DNA of 64,000 nucleotides, from NCBI GenBank assembly GCA_029216955.1, contig JANAVB010015600.1, positions 29,286,778 through 29,350,777 on the forward strand, read 5' to 3'. This document shows, one piece after another, positions 1 through 12,339 of the stretch. The DNA comes from Iris pallida. Lineage: Eukaryota > Streptophyta > Magnoliopsida > Asparagales > Iridaceae. How positions within the stretch are numbered: the stretch's first letter is position 1; every line of letters begins with the position of its first letter. The position numbers and the translations under genes are program-made. A model generated the notes under the pieces. That model was not told where the DNA came from. It saw only the letters and a list, made by a program, of their open reading frames with translations, and did not search any database.

Positions 1-3000
1 TGGGTTTGATCACACATCTGTAGTATTTCTCTTCCAGACACAAGTAAACTCAAGAAACATGATACAAGACAATCCCGTGATACATCGTGTCAACAAGATG
101 ATACATGAATGAGTATACAAGACATGAGAAATGGACAAATTCGAAGAGTATACTTGCCTTGCTCAGGGTGATCAAGTGTGGGTAGTGGTGCTGGATATCC
201 TCCTGTCAAATGATTTATAATTTTTAAGTCAACAATTTAAAAGTTGATACTTAATCTAAGAGATCACTAATACATTCTTTAGTTCTATCTTGATAACACT
301 AAATTACCCTATATATGATTATTTACATAATCTAGTATTAGACTAATACATTAGTTAAGGATTGATCCTACTAGGTTTCTATCAAGGCCTTCATGGTTAC
401 TTCAAGTTGTTATACAAATACACCAATGTGGTCCCAACTTAAAACCCTAATCCAACTACTAGGATGTCCACTTGTTATCTCAGGATAGGCTTAGTCTATC
501 AGTCCCATAGGATTGATATAGAACAGTCCTAAGTTGGCTGATGTAATTCAGTCCTTAACAGGACATTAGGACTGATAAAACTCAGGTTCAGTCACAAGAC
601 TCCTCCCTTCAGTTAAATGTTTCAGATATGAACATCCTTATAGTTGCTGCTACAGTTACTTCAAATAATAGTAAAACTGTTATAAAACAGTCCTAACTCA
701 ATGTACTGTATGAAGTCTCTTCAAAATCTGATAGTTAACATTTGGTTTAGGACCCAACAATCCTAATAGGAATCAGTCCTGAACATGAGACTCCTATGAC
801 AGATGGCATGGTCCATACTATAATACCCAGTTCCAGTTAGGCACATGTATCAAACCTAAACAAAAATGATATTACTCAGCCTTACAAAGCATGGTATAGT
901 CCATTTAAGCTAGGACAACTGATTTAACTCAGTCCTGGAATACTGCTACCATCAGTCCCAGGCTATTATACCTACCAGTCTTCATTGCCCACAAATGTAT
1001 TCCTGAAGATGACTGAACCATATCAATCCTCGATTTACTGATCAGTACCACTTGGTTTACTGAACAATGATTCAGTTCACAACCTCTCAACACCAAATGT
1101 AATCCTACAGAATATCTGAACATACAAGGAGGGACTCAACCTATCCATCTACTCATATACAACATTGGTGTCATCTAAAACAGGTAATACAGTATTTTGC
1201 CAGTAACTGGTCCTATTCTAAACTCTAGTGACCAAGTCACAGATTTTCCATCAAGTCAAATATAAATCTAAATACCAGTCCTTAAATCTATTATTCTGAT
1301 CCCAAGTTAACATCCCAAAGTCTAAATTCACCTCATCAGTTACTCGATTTCATCAAGCTACCCAAAATCAGTGACTCAAAACCTAACTAAGGTTTCACTG
1401 ATACATCAGTCTCCAAATTTGAGGTTGATGCATATCCAACTTCAGTTACAGTACAAGGTAAAATAAAAAAAGGAAATGGGTTTACTGAATAAGGAAATGA
1501 CCAATCACAGGTTGCAAGTTCATTTCTTATAGTCTGAAGTAGACTGCTAACTGTTAAAATGGAAATTCCATTCTAAACTCAAGACTTCAAAGTATTAATT
1601 CCTGACTCAGGAAAATCTCTACTGAAAACAGGCTTCCATCCTACAGTCCTAAACAAATCCAGTCCAGTCCCTTTAAACCTTTCCAAAATGAATTACTGAC
1701 TTCCTAGTGTTCCTGGCATTTCTAACATTTATCACATTATGAGAATCATGTTCTCAAGTGCAGGTTGACCGAGTATGCTCCTTTGGATGAGTATGACAGA
1801 TTAAACAAGGTAAGGTGAGGAGGAAACTGATTTGCTGAAACTAAATCAGGAAAAGAAATAGGTAATCCTGCATTAATTATAACTATGATATCTACCAAGG
1901 TAAAAACTGGAATCCAAATTGCAAGAACAATCCTACAATTGATGGGATACCCAGATTCCATATGACTGATTCATAAGTTGGCAGCCACAGCTTGATCATC
2001 ACCCAGAAATGGGATGTAAGCCCAACCCGATTGCTCGAAATCAGGATTGATGTAGCTTTAGTCTTAATTAAGACTTGGTTCAAATCAGTCCATATAAGTA
2101 CTGATACGAATCAGTTCTAATTAGAGCCAAGATAAATCAGTCATATGGCTTGAATTTAAACTCACTATCCCAAATATCACCCTTAATAATGAAACATTCC
2201 CAACTAACATCAACTATGCATAAATCAGGTTTCAATCTAACCCAAGAATTTCATATATCAGATTCACTCTGATATGTACCCAATTTATTTGGATTTATCA
2301 ATACTACTGAATTAACTGCATTCGAACAGTAATTGCTACAGGAATGATAGGATTTACCTGTTCGATTCCTCAATAACAATTCTGAACCCAAAAAATGTCC
2401 TGACACACAATTGCTCGATCCACTCTGTACCTACCAGGTTTGATGATAATGATCAAAACAATTAATACTCAAATCTACACTATCAAAACAATCCACTCAA
2501 CCTTAGGAAAGTTCAAAATCAAATGGTTAACTCGAGATGAACTTACAATAGGAGGAGTGTTGCACTCGAAGAACAGATCAATGTTCACCAACGATTGAAG
2601 CAGTTATGATCTACGAATTTAAAATGAAGAGAAATCAAAGGATGATCAGGTCATGACAACGAGAATTCAACAAACTCCCCTCGTTCTTGCCATCCAGAAA
2701 TCAATCGATCGAAGTGATCATTTGGTCTTGCAATTTCTATATCTGTTGATTTCGAGGGAAGAACAATCATCAATCGAAATAATTATTCTTCGCAAAACGA
2801 GAATCCAAGAAGGAAGGGTCATCCTTACCGAACTCCAAAGAATTGAGGCAATGTCAGAGTCGAAGGAGAAGAACTATCGATGATCACCAAACTTCTTCTT
2901 CAAGAAGAATCCTTGCTATCACCATGGCTCTACTTGAGAAATTTGGGGAGGAAAGGAAATTTTAGATCTGAGAAGAATGGAAGAGAGTGAGGATTGTGAC

Positions 3001-3371
3001 TGCTTAAATAGGCAGTTAGAAAATTTGAAAATGGAGGAGGAATTAAGAGGGAAAATCAAATAGTTGGTTAGAGCCATGTGCTCTGCAGCTCAGAAGAATG
3101 GAGAAGAGACATGCTCCTAACCGATCTATGGTTTAAATAACCTAATGGCTATGGCTATTGAAATGGGCTTAACTAAATGGGCTAAATGAATGGACTAACT
3201 AAAGGCTAAAATTTAATAACTAACTAAATATAATCCATATCAGTTTTAAATAGGCTGAGAAAAGAAAGCCCACTCAAAGGAGTGAAGAAAATAATAAGAA
3301 TTATATTCAAGAAAATGATTTAATACTATTGATTTTAAAATTTTATTTAAAATCTGAGAGGTGGAGTTACA
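1..3371 (+). repeat. Probable 3' portion of a long LTR (LTR retrotransposon), continuing off the left edge
   Basis: No coding frame is recognisable here. The segment ends in GAGTTACA at 3371, which suits an LTR of the TGTAA...TTACA type. About 300 bp further right, in the opposite orientation, lies a piece that starts TGTAATGCCCC and resembles the head of the LTR family at 33552. Positions 2880-3020 (purine-rich leader, then a TTAAATAGG-like box) resemble the promoter-proximal part of that same LTR. Positions 480-1000 are rich in repeated CAGTCCTAA and AGGACTGA motifs. No target duplication can be checked because the left end is outside the window. The LTR assignment is inference; the lack of coding content is what the sequence shows. 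Confidence 0.4.
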
Positions 3372-3401
3372 TATATATATATATAGTTTGAGACGCTTTA
3401 C

Positions 3402-3452
<51 letters not shown>

Positions 3453-3470
3453 TGAGACGCTTTACTATGT
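3368..3470. repeat. (TA)n microsatellite with a duplicated 21-nt motif
   Basis: Two (TA)n tracts, each followed by the same motif beginning AGTTTGAGACGC (about 3385-3405 and 3449-3469). The duplication could be a target duplication left by a lost insertion or a slippage product. Confidence 0.8.
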
Positions 3471-3474
3471 TATT

Positions 3475-3678
3475 TTCTTCGATGAGCATATATCTTGTAT
3501 TGTACTTGTTTATCTGTGGTTGAGATATTAGGATTGCTAGACATATGACGGTTGGATTGTATAGTAACCTCCATGTCTTTCACAACTGTGGCCGTATTTT
3601 GGGACACGAGTGTATTCGATATACGCAGATGACTTTGTTCGTCCCCGCTCTCTAGTATTCTAGTTTTGGGGCATTACA
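3475..3678 (-). repeat. LTR head fragment, reverse orientation
   Basis: Read on the minus strand from 3678, this starts TGTAATGCCCC and continues with AATACTAGAGAGCGGGGAC. The match to the starts at 33552 (TGTCACGCCCC, AATACTGGAGAGCGGGGG) and 56254 (TGTCACGTCCC) is clear by eye, as is a following stretch resembling TACGGTCACGGCTGT. It is about the first 200 bp of such an LTR, inverted with respect to the segment at 1-3371. Confidence 0.5.
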
Positions 3679-4145
3679 CCAAGCCCCTGCCAATCATAAC
3701 CATCCACAACAAAACCAATTACACAATGGGTAAGGAACTAGCTAAGTCAACAAGTCGACTGGGTTCACTGCAGTGTAGTATGTGTAGACATTATACTGTC
3801 AGAATTATGACAGTATACTGAAAGTATGCTGTTTGCACAGAAAAAAACTAATCTGGGAGATTTGGGTATCCAATATATACACGGGTGCTAGTATGGGTCT
3901 AGGACAATGCTCATGCTATATATATGAGTTTAGGATAGTCTCCTATTCTTTTTTTTATTTTTATCTTTCCTCTTTAGAATTTAAGAAATTTCAGGAACTT
4001 GAAGTACACTATGTAAGTGAAAAATGCTAAGTTTACAACCACCCGACCCTACCACTTTCCCCTCTCCTCCAATCAAAGTCCGACACGTGGCAATTGTAAA
4101 TAAATGGTAAGCAGTTGGATGTAGGCATAACAAAGCTCTTATGTA

Positions 4146-4882
4146 AGAGCATCCACAGTGGCAACACTCCAAATCATACTCCAAATTACTTCAAACCATA
4201 CTCCAAAAATTAATTTTGAAGCATTTCCTTCATGTTGGTACACAATGGTATACTCCAAATAAACACTCCAAATTGACAAGTGGCAACATCCCATCTTTTC
4301 CCTCCTTATTTTTCCTTCATAATTGACAAGTGGCAACACTCCAAAAAAAAGAATAAAGGAGAAAAGTAAATATGGTGGGCACCAAGTAACTATAGCTCCA
4401 CTAGTGGACTCTCCAAATTTGGAGAGTCTCTTAGCTTTCTACTATTTTTCAAGTGTGGACAAGAGTCCATTGTAGCCCTCAGAGCATCCACAGTGAGACT
4501 AATTTCAAGTGCTATATTTGGTCTTTAGCCAAATTTTGTAGCACTTGATGGCTCCAATGGACTCTTGTCCACACTTGAAAAATGGTAGAACGCTAAGAGA
4601 CTCTCCAAATTTGGAGAGTCCACTAGTTGAGCTATATTACTTGCGGGCCCACCATATTTACTTTTCTCATTCATTCTTTTTTGGAGTGTTGCCACTTGTC
4701 AATTATGAAAGTAAAATAAGGAGGAAAACAAATGGAGTGTTGCCACTTGTCAATTTGGAGTGTTTATTTAGACTATACCATTGTATACCAACATGAAGGG
4801 AATACTCCAAAATTAATTATTGGAGTATAGTTTGAAGTAATTTGGAGTATGGTTTGGAGTGTTACCACTGTGATGCTCTCAA
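4146..4882. mobile_element. Long fold-back MITE (outer palindrome)
   Basis: The left end GAGCATCCACAGTGG followed by CAACACTCCAAA is matched in reverse complement at 4850-4882. The arms keep pairing inward: GGAGAGTC, AAGTGTGGACAAGAGTCC and the CCACTAGT region occur on both sides of a centre near 4515. The GAGCATCCACAG terminus is typical of abundant plant MITEs; flanking TAA on the left hints at a PIF/Harbinger-like 3-bp duplication, but the right side does not confirm it. No coding capacity. Confidence 0.75.
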
Positions 4883-4948
4883 GTGCTACAAAATTTGACT
4901 AAAGGCCAAATATAACACTTAAAAAGAGTCACACTGTCGATGCTCTAA
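4482..4948. mobile_element. Second GAGCATCC MITE interleaved with the first
   Basis: The 67-bp arm at 4482-4548 (GAGCATCCACAGTGAG, then AAGTGCTATATTTGG and CCAAATTTTGTAGCACTTGA) is repeated inverted at 4879-4948. One arm sits at the centre of the outer palindrome and the other just outside its right end, so the two inverted repeats are interleaved rather than nested. Confidence 0.65.
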
Positions 4949-5294
4949 GTAACATAGATTTAAGGTGCTTTATAAGCCAAAAAAAAAAAAAAAAACCCTT
5001 CACTTCACGCACTCCACCTCTTTGTTATTTCTCGGAAAGCTATGATTTTTCCCATGGCGATCACTGCTCACGAAGAGAAATGCAATATTGTAGCGGTCCC
5101 TTAAGGTGATTCCTGAACTTGGCTACGATGCGCGGACACGATACAGCGCGTCCCAGCGTCGATTTTGGCTTGTCCTATGCTATATTTTGGGATGTGTGTA
5201 TCAAGGTTTCATGGACACATACACGGATTCGGGTACTGACACGATATAAATTCGAAATATGACATTTTTTTAGGAAATTTGGAATATGGTTATC

Positions 5295-5457
5295 TATGTT
5301 GCATGGACACGGATATAATACGACACTGTAAGGGCACGACGACACGGACACAACTATTTATTGTGTCCTAATGTCTTTTGGACCGTCCGTTAGTTTCCAA
5401 TACTTGTCCTGTTTGACGCGGTCACATTTTTTTAGTGTCCACTGTCCGTACGTCCTA
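5295..5457. mobile_element. Possible small TIR element related to the one at 7448
   Basis: The ends TATGTTGCATGGAC and (reversed) TAGGACGTACGGAC resemble those of the 7448 element, and both interiors are rich in GACACGGATA-like words. The flanks (tGGTTATct and cGGTTATat) are only an approximate duplication. Similar GACACGGATAC words recur at 5140-5240, 6050-6130 and 10970-11040, which suggests further decayed copies. Confidence 0.35.
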
Positions 5458-5512
5458 GACGGTTATATATGCACACGAGGACATTTATTATTCTTTCCAT
5501 CTATAAAAATGG

Positions 5513-5694
5513 AGCTGCTACGTTGCCCGCGATTTGTGAGTGCAGGCGTGACCGCAGGCCACCTAGCGGCCTTCCATTGGCCTCCTGGCCCGGGTTTTAT
5601 GGGGGTGGGGCCCGGTGATAACATGGGGGGCCAATGGTTGGCTGTCACGTGGCAGTGCAGTCACGCCTGCGGTCAGGCAAAATATCATTTTCGT
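5513..5694. mobile_element. Small MITE with perfect 11-bp target duplication
   Basis: The 182-bp segment is flanked by TATAAAAATGG on both sides (5502-5512 and 5695-5705). Inside, inverted copies of a GTGACCGCAGGC / GCCTGCGGTCA motif face each other. Related sequences occur in both introns of the RING gene at 46.6 and 47.1 kb. The duplication length suggests a Mutator-type origin (8-11 bp), but the extreme termini are not well matched, so the superfamily is uncertain. Confidence 0.65.
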
Positions 5695-6630
5695 TATAAA
5701 AATGGTGGGAGTTGGGGGCAGTGGGCCCAAAAGTCATGCAATGCAGCGTGCACAAAATCCCGTGCGTAATCCGGGCATATCAAAAAAAAAAAAAAAAAGA
5801 AGAAAAAAAAAGAACTGACCATATTTTTATGACTGGTCCGTGCTTCCTAGATGGTTATATGTGCAGTGTGCACACAAAACATAAATATTATGCATTAGCT
5901 CTTGATGATATCTACATTTAAGCATGTTTGGATGAACAAATGTTACTTTCTAGCATCTCAATAATGTTTAACGGCATTGTCATGTTGCTAAATCACTTTC
6001 AACCATGTTTTGGGTCCTCGTGGAGTCTAAACATCATTGACGAGCCACATCCGACACGAGTTTTGAGTAAGTATCGTGTTGGATACGGATACGATTCTCT
6101 TTAAGGGATATCCATGCAACATACTACACGGCACAGACATGGCACTGTTTTTTTCTTTTCTTTTTTTTCTTTTTCCCAGAGTGTCCTGCTTCCTGGATTT
6201 AGCTTGGCCCCTAACAGTAATGGCAGGATATCCTTGCCGTACAAATTTCGGAGTTTGGCTTGACACTTAGAAGGGGTTTCCCTTTACTCCAACATTCAGA
6301 TTTTAAATAGACGTCTGCCTGAAGATATAAAAGATTCAGTTTTCAATTCATAAAGCGTTTTTCATATACGACGTGTCATTGGCATTTTAGCAGATGAATA
6401 GTGTCTCACATCAGCATGTGGATGCTAGATTATGCTGTATTTCTATTCGGTCATGTTAAATTGTTATTATCTTCTTCAAGTTAACTATAAGGAATCATTT
6501 CATAGAGACTAGACAAGATTTTACACCTGTCTGCCTACTACGTAACTTTACTCTGTCCAGGCTTGAGAGTGCAGTGTTTGTCTCGGACCAGCCTCTGTGA
6601 CGTTTATATGTTCTTAATTTCATTATTTAG

Positions 6631-6731
6631 TTGAAGCATATCAAACTTTGGCCTTCCGAAGAAGACAGATCCTTTGTTGGTGCTAATGCCTGTTATCATC
6701 CTTTCATTGGTGGAGAGTTGTTAAAGGCAAG
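6631..6731 (+). CDS. Possible isolated internal exon of an unrecognised gene
   Basis: A 101-nt open stretch sits between a good acceptor (ATTATTTAG) and a good donor (AAG|GTCAGT). It reads LKHIKLWPSEEDRSF, then VGANACYHPFIGGELLKA, which looks like ordinary soluble protein rather than translated repeat. I do not recognise the family. About 3.5 kb downstream, near 10190, an acceptor-like TTTCAG is followed by a short acidic reading frame ending DSLTPFM and a stop, which could be a terminal exon of the same gene; I could not join the two. Confidence 0.25.
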
Positions 6732-7447
6732 GTCAGTTTTTACTTGGATCTACTCTTACCATGAAACTCTGTAACATATTGATTAATTGTGATTGTATTC
6801 CCATGTATAACTGTGCAAAACCTATGGCATCTGAGTTCGCTGAGGCCTTTCTCCTTTACATTTGGGTGTGTTCTCCTTCGCTACAAGAAGAAATGATGCA
6901 GGACAACCTCGCAACCACATTAATCCTCCAAGCTGATCCCAATTGGGATGAGATTAGGGTGATGGGAATTTGTTAGTGAAGCAGTGCATATTAAGAATTG
7001 ATGGTTTGGGACAAGGGATTAGAAATTTTGAGAAAGTCTAGGCTTAGGTTGTATGAGAATTGAAGGGAAAGGGATTTGTGTGTTTGTTCTAGGGTTGGAA
7101 AGGGATTTGATGACTTTGGCAACCGGCACTGCAAGAGTATTCATGTGTTTAAACTAGGGTTTAGTGTCTCAGGTGGATCATGAACAGGGGAAGGGTCTGT
7201 AGTGTTTGAAGGGATGTTGGACGGAGAAACAAGGTCAAGAAAGGCACTGTTACAGTTGGTCAATATTATGAGTAACTGATTCGATTCTGTCAGTAGAAGT
7301 GTTAGAGGAAAGGTTTTAGTGATGAAGGAGGAGAAGCTTAGGGAAGGTGAAGAAGAATAATAGGGAAAGGCTTCACGCATCACACAAGTTCCATGGAGAA
7401 GGATACTCTCTTTGAGGCACAAATCCCAGTCTGTGTTTGGTGGAAAG

Positions 7448-7631
7448 ATATGTTGTATGGACACGGATATGACATGACACAGTAATGACATGATGATACG
7501 GACACGAGATCTATTTTGTTGTGTTCTAGTGTATTTTGGTGTGTTCATGGCATGTCTCATATGTGTCCGTGGAGTGTCCGATACGTGTCTGCCGTGACAC
7601 AACTTCATTTTTGGAGCGTCCATGATTCCTA
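7448..7631. mobile_element. Small TIR element with perfect 9-bp target duplication
   Basis: GGTGGAAAG is present on both sides (7439-7447 and 7632-7640). The ends are imperfect inverted repeats: TATGTTGTATGGAC and, reversed, TAGGAATCATGGAC. The 184-bp interior has no coding content and is rich in GACACGGATA and GTGTCCG words. A 9-bp duplication suits Mutator-type elements; an 8-bp reading would suit hAT. Confidence 0.6.
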
Positions 7632-9164
7632 GGTGGAAAGGGAAAGGAAAAGTGGAAGTGTTTCGTGCAGAAATTTGGACCCCACTTCTATAGGATGAAG
7701 TTCCGTTTTACTTTTCCTTCACTTTCTTAGCAACCAAAAACAACCTTAAGAGTTTCCATTAATCATCTGTTTTCAATTAGTTTCGCCTACCATATAAATT
7801 TATAGGGTCATAATTTTTACAAGCAAAGAACCATATAAATAAGGGAATAACTCACCCTTCTCATTCTAGAGGTGCTAGAATCGTGCAAAGGGTGATTTCA
7901 AATTTTACCCATTAACCTGGTGGACTATAGTTGACCAATGATGTCTATTAAGAAATGTGTTCAGTTGACTTTAATGCCTACTTGAATATATTATAAGCCA
8001 TTTGATTCTGTAATATCCATATTTATATTTATTAAATGAATGCTTTTGCTGCTCACATGATGACATGAGTCTCTGGAAATGTTTATGAAAGATTTGTTGT
8101 TCCTATGATTATTTATCTTTTGAAAGATTTGCTGTTCCTATGATTCTATGAAATATGGTATTGTTCATATATCAGTGCGATTGTTTTGTGCATTTTGACG
8201 TTTCAAGTTTCCGTCATGGTTGCATTTAATGAAACAAGGTTATTCCTTTCTGGTTCTATCTGAATTGTCCAAATCCTCTGTTTCCTGTTTGTTTTATTAG
8301 TTTCTTCATGCCGGTCTCATTTTTTTTTTCTTTTCTTTCTGTGTATCTTATCCGGGCTTTTGGCTGCTTTCTTGTTAACTAGGAGCTTAGCCATAACATG
8401 GAGGCATGGTCTGCAGTAAATTCCTACATAGGGTTCCTTTTATTTGGTTGACTGATAGAGGTACTTCTCGCATGACTATATATTAACCAGAACATCTGGC
8501 AGGCTTGTTACCGATTCTGCATTTTCCATGATCCTCATAAACAGATAATTGAAACCACAGTAGACCATACAAAAAGCCAAGAACTAGAAAAGACCAACTT
8601 AGAGATGTTATGATCTCATTTTTAATACTTGTGGCTTTAATATTTGACGAGGCTTCTATGAAAATTGGACACCAAAGCTTTTTGGCCTAGAGATTTTAGA
8701 AATTTAAATTTGTGTGATGGATGTTTAGACTTTAGATAGATGGCCTGCCACAATGACTTCTAGTACAGTCAGCAAATCTAACTCTTATCTATTTAAGTTC
8801 ATGATCAACCCCCTCCTTCATATTTACTCCTCTCTCAATATCTGAAATTTTCTCAAATTTGAACCTTTTGAGGGGGTCAGTGAACCAACTAGAATAGATC
8901 TTTATTCTTCCTTTAGTCTTCTTCCTTTTTCGAAATATCCTATTAAGCCTAGATTGTCTATATCCACCATTTTCTCCCTCCACTATCAGAACTATGTTTT
9001 AAGATACGTTTTGGAGATTTTATTTGGAGGTATAATATCTTTCCAAACACATGTTCAAGTTAGATAAACCTAGATAGATTTGGACAAGTGAAGGTATGAT
9101 CACTGATTAGTGTTCAAGAAGTTTCTTCTATTGTCATAGGATCTTTGTCTAATGGAGGTGGTTT

Positions 9165-9530
9165 TCATTGACATCCGAACGTATAGATCATTCCATGAAG
9201 CTGAATGAGCACAACTATCAGACCGTCGCCCTTTTTGTAGGTTGCTGTTGTGTAAAGAAGGGTTACTTGACAAAGAACATGCAAAGGATGCTAATCCGAG
9301 TTATGATGTCAACAAACTCAATGGTCATGTCATGGCTCCTCGGATCTATGCTCACAGATTTGAAACAGTTCACCAATAAGAAACAACCCCATGATACATA
9401 GGCTAAACTCTAGAAGTGATATATCCAAAGACAAAATGTTGCTTAGATATATCAGAAGTGAACAATCTTTGGCACGTGATAATGTTTGTTGCTATTCATT
9501 AAGGTATTGTGAAAATTTTGTAAGTAGTGC
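9165..9530 (+). pseudogene. Degenerate Ty1/copia gag fragment
   Basis: Spread over several frames are pieces typical of copia Gag (UBN2/Retrotran_gag family): MKLNEHNYQT, VKKGYLT, VMSWLLGSM, LKQFTNKKQPHDT, SKDKMLLRYIRSEQSLARD. They occur in the right order, separated by frameshifts and stops. No LTR, zinc knuckle or pol is recognisable nearby, so this is an isolated fossil. Order and motif similarity are what I see; the family name is by recognition. Confidence 0.5.
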
Positions 9531-11047
9531 TTACACCACTAGGCATATCAGCCAAGTCTTTGTCTTAGCTAGTAGATTTGTGGGAAAGTAAAATTGATCG
9601 TCCATTGGGATTTTACTACCTATTGAACATTTTATTATCTGGCTTACTGACAATTTCAACTTACTTTTCTTCACATGTTAGCTTCTCTCATCCCCCCTCC
9701 CCTTCACAGTCGGAAGTGGTTGTAGTAGTAGTACAGTATGGTGATGAAAAGTGGGGACGACGAAAGCCTTTCTTCACCCTTCTCTTCCTCTTTTCTCCTA
9801 GTTCCTTTTCTTTTTCCACTTTGCTGCCTAGGTGGCAGTTCACATATGCCTAAATTTGCTGTTTTAGGAACAAACCTCCAACTGAGTAATTTCCTTATCT
9901 TTTTGAACCTGAGTGGGTCAAGTGAGCTTAGTTTCCCAAATGGGGCATCTTGAAGGAATTTTATCATGGATACTCGGTGCTTGAGGATGGACTCCATGTT
10001 TCCAGGGGTTAGGATAGTGCTCTGAGAGGGCCTTAACGTTAACAAACAACTATAATAACAGTAATAATGTTTTTTTCTTCTTCTTGTTTTTAATGAATAG
10101 ACTAGTTTTAAGCTCCATGGTGGCTTCTGAATATTTGATCAAATAGGTGTGCAGTTACATTTGTTCTCTTATAAGTGCTAAAATTTCAGTAAATGCAGAG
10201 CACAGAGAGGATCAAGATGAAGACAGCCTTACCCCATTCATGTAGTCTCTATTTCTGCAACCTGACCCTGCAGCCCAAAGATTCACGCACCAAGCATCAT
10301 CTTCATGTCAAATGATTCCCTCTGTGAGAGTAATACAAAAAGATACGATTTCTCTGTCCTTTACTTTCATACTTGCTAATGCGTGCTCTTTTCAGTAATT
10401 TCCTTCTCTTTCTATGAACAAAATGATATCATAAGTAATCATATTTCAGATCAATACATTTCTGTGTAATGAATTTTTCTTTACACATCAGTATACCTAT
10501 CTGTGATGATAAGGGTTGCAAGTGAATGGTGTAATTCTAACCAGTGAAAGGCATGAGAAAGGTTTAGACAGTGAAATTATTATGTTTTCTTATTATAGTT
10601 GCCTCCTCAACAAAACTCTTTCTGTCTTTCTGTGCCACATGTGCTTGGTAGTTGTAGGAGACGATATTGTGGGCCAAAACATAGGAATATCACTCAATAG
10701 TTTCATCAGAGAATGTGATCTTTTAGGTTATGTGAACTGCTTCATTTATGGATATTATATTAACTTGATTAATTATTGTCTATATACCAGTATAAGTTAC
10801 TATCGACATCACTGCTTTACAATTTGTATGTTCTATTTTGCTCTCATTTATACTAGTTTAAGTATGTGAGGATTTGACGGCAGTTATACATGGATGTCAC
10901 GGTAGGAAGCACGAACCCTCTGACATGTGGGTCGTGTTGTGTATACCGGAGACTCCAAATTGCACTAGGATATACCAAATTAGGTGCCCCATCCATGTTA
11001 CCATGTCCTTATCGTGTTGTATCTGTCTCTGTTCAACATAGGTGCCA

Positions 11048-11151
11048 TGTGTCCAGGGCTTGGTTCCATGCACATAATGTCGGTTTTATTTTGATGCACT
11101 GTGTCCAGGGCTTGGTGCTATGCACGTAAGGGTTGATTTCATTTTGACGCA
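11048..11151 (+). repeat. Two-copy tandem repeat, 52-bp unit
   Basis: GTGTCCAGGGCTTGG starts at about 11048 and again at 11100; each copy continues with a CATGCAC word and then TTTTATTTTGATGCAC or its variant. The copies differ at several bases. Confidence 0.7.
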
Positions 11152-12339
11152 CGACAGTCATCCACAATCACTGGTGGAGATTTTGAACTCCACCTGCAGT
11201 GTATGAAATATAAATTCAGGGAGTATTTACCTATACTGACATACCCTTATAACCATGAAGACCACAGGTCCACAACCATTTGTGGCTGGAAATTTATGAT
11301 GGGCCTATGTTGAGATTTACAGAACATAATACCAGTTATGTTGATTACACTGACAGGCTCCCATCAAGCCAGTTTTTCTTATGGGGCCTGTCAGAAAGAT
11401 GGCTTTGAAAGATCAATATTGGATGGAATAGTTAAATCATTTTTTGGGGCTAGGAATAGTTAATCTTGCTTGAACACAATATTAGGGTTTGGTTTTATAA
11501 TACAATTTATAGGTCAATTTATGTGTACACTTACATTCCAACTGCAAGTCATTCTGCCAGCTTTATGTAATGTTGGCTCTGTTGCATTGTACCGTACCAA
11601 TCTTGGGATGAAGAAGACAGGCTCATGGCATCTTCTTTAGACTTTGGACTTTTGTCATATTATTAGTTGTATTATTATCTGAATGTTACAACGACATGGC
11701 CCTTAACAGAGTTGAATGGAAGAAAAGGATTCAAATAGCTGACCCAAAAAAATCGGGATAAAGGCTTTGATATTGTTATTGTTAATTAGTTGTATTATGC
11801 TTTGTGATGGAACCTTAACTACTTCCACCAGTTGAAGTATTCAAAAAGAGTATGAGTTTCCAAAAAATGGTAAAATAACAATTATAAAAATATTATTGAG
11901 AAATAACAATAATATACACAGACACACAGAAGCACATGCAATTTCGGGTTACCATTTTATCTGGACCCAATTTCAATTTTCTAAGAATGCAGACCCATAG
12001 CCGCTTTAAAAAAGGTAGATCCCAAATGTAAAATAGATCGGTTCCAAGTTTACATATTTGCTATGTCTTGTTGCATCCTGTAACTTGTACCTTTTGAAAT
12101 TTCTAACTGTGAGCTAACTCGATGTTGTTTAAATATGTACGCATATCTGCTTTCATGAGAAGGTCAATCTGTTTGGTTTTAGTCATAATTGGGACCCACT
12201 CAAATGTTATTCGAAAATTGACACATAATTGCTTCAAGAATTACACATTGATGACAAATGGATCGGCCTCTCGACCTATCCAAATATGGAAAGAAAAGGA
12301 TACTCAAAATTCTAGCCTTTAGAAATAGGAGTATAATAA

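Noticed and set aside
5371..5769. 132-residue open frame
   Set aside because: Runs across the MITE at 5513-5694 and its target duplications, so it cannot be a conserved gene.
7141..7623. 160-residue minus-strand frame
   Set aside because: Half of it is translated from the TIR element at 7448-7631; the remainder has no recognisable motif.
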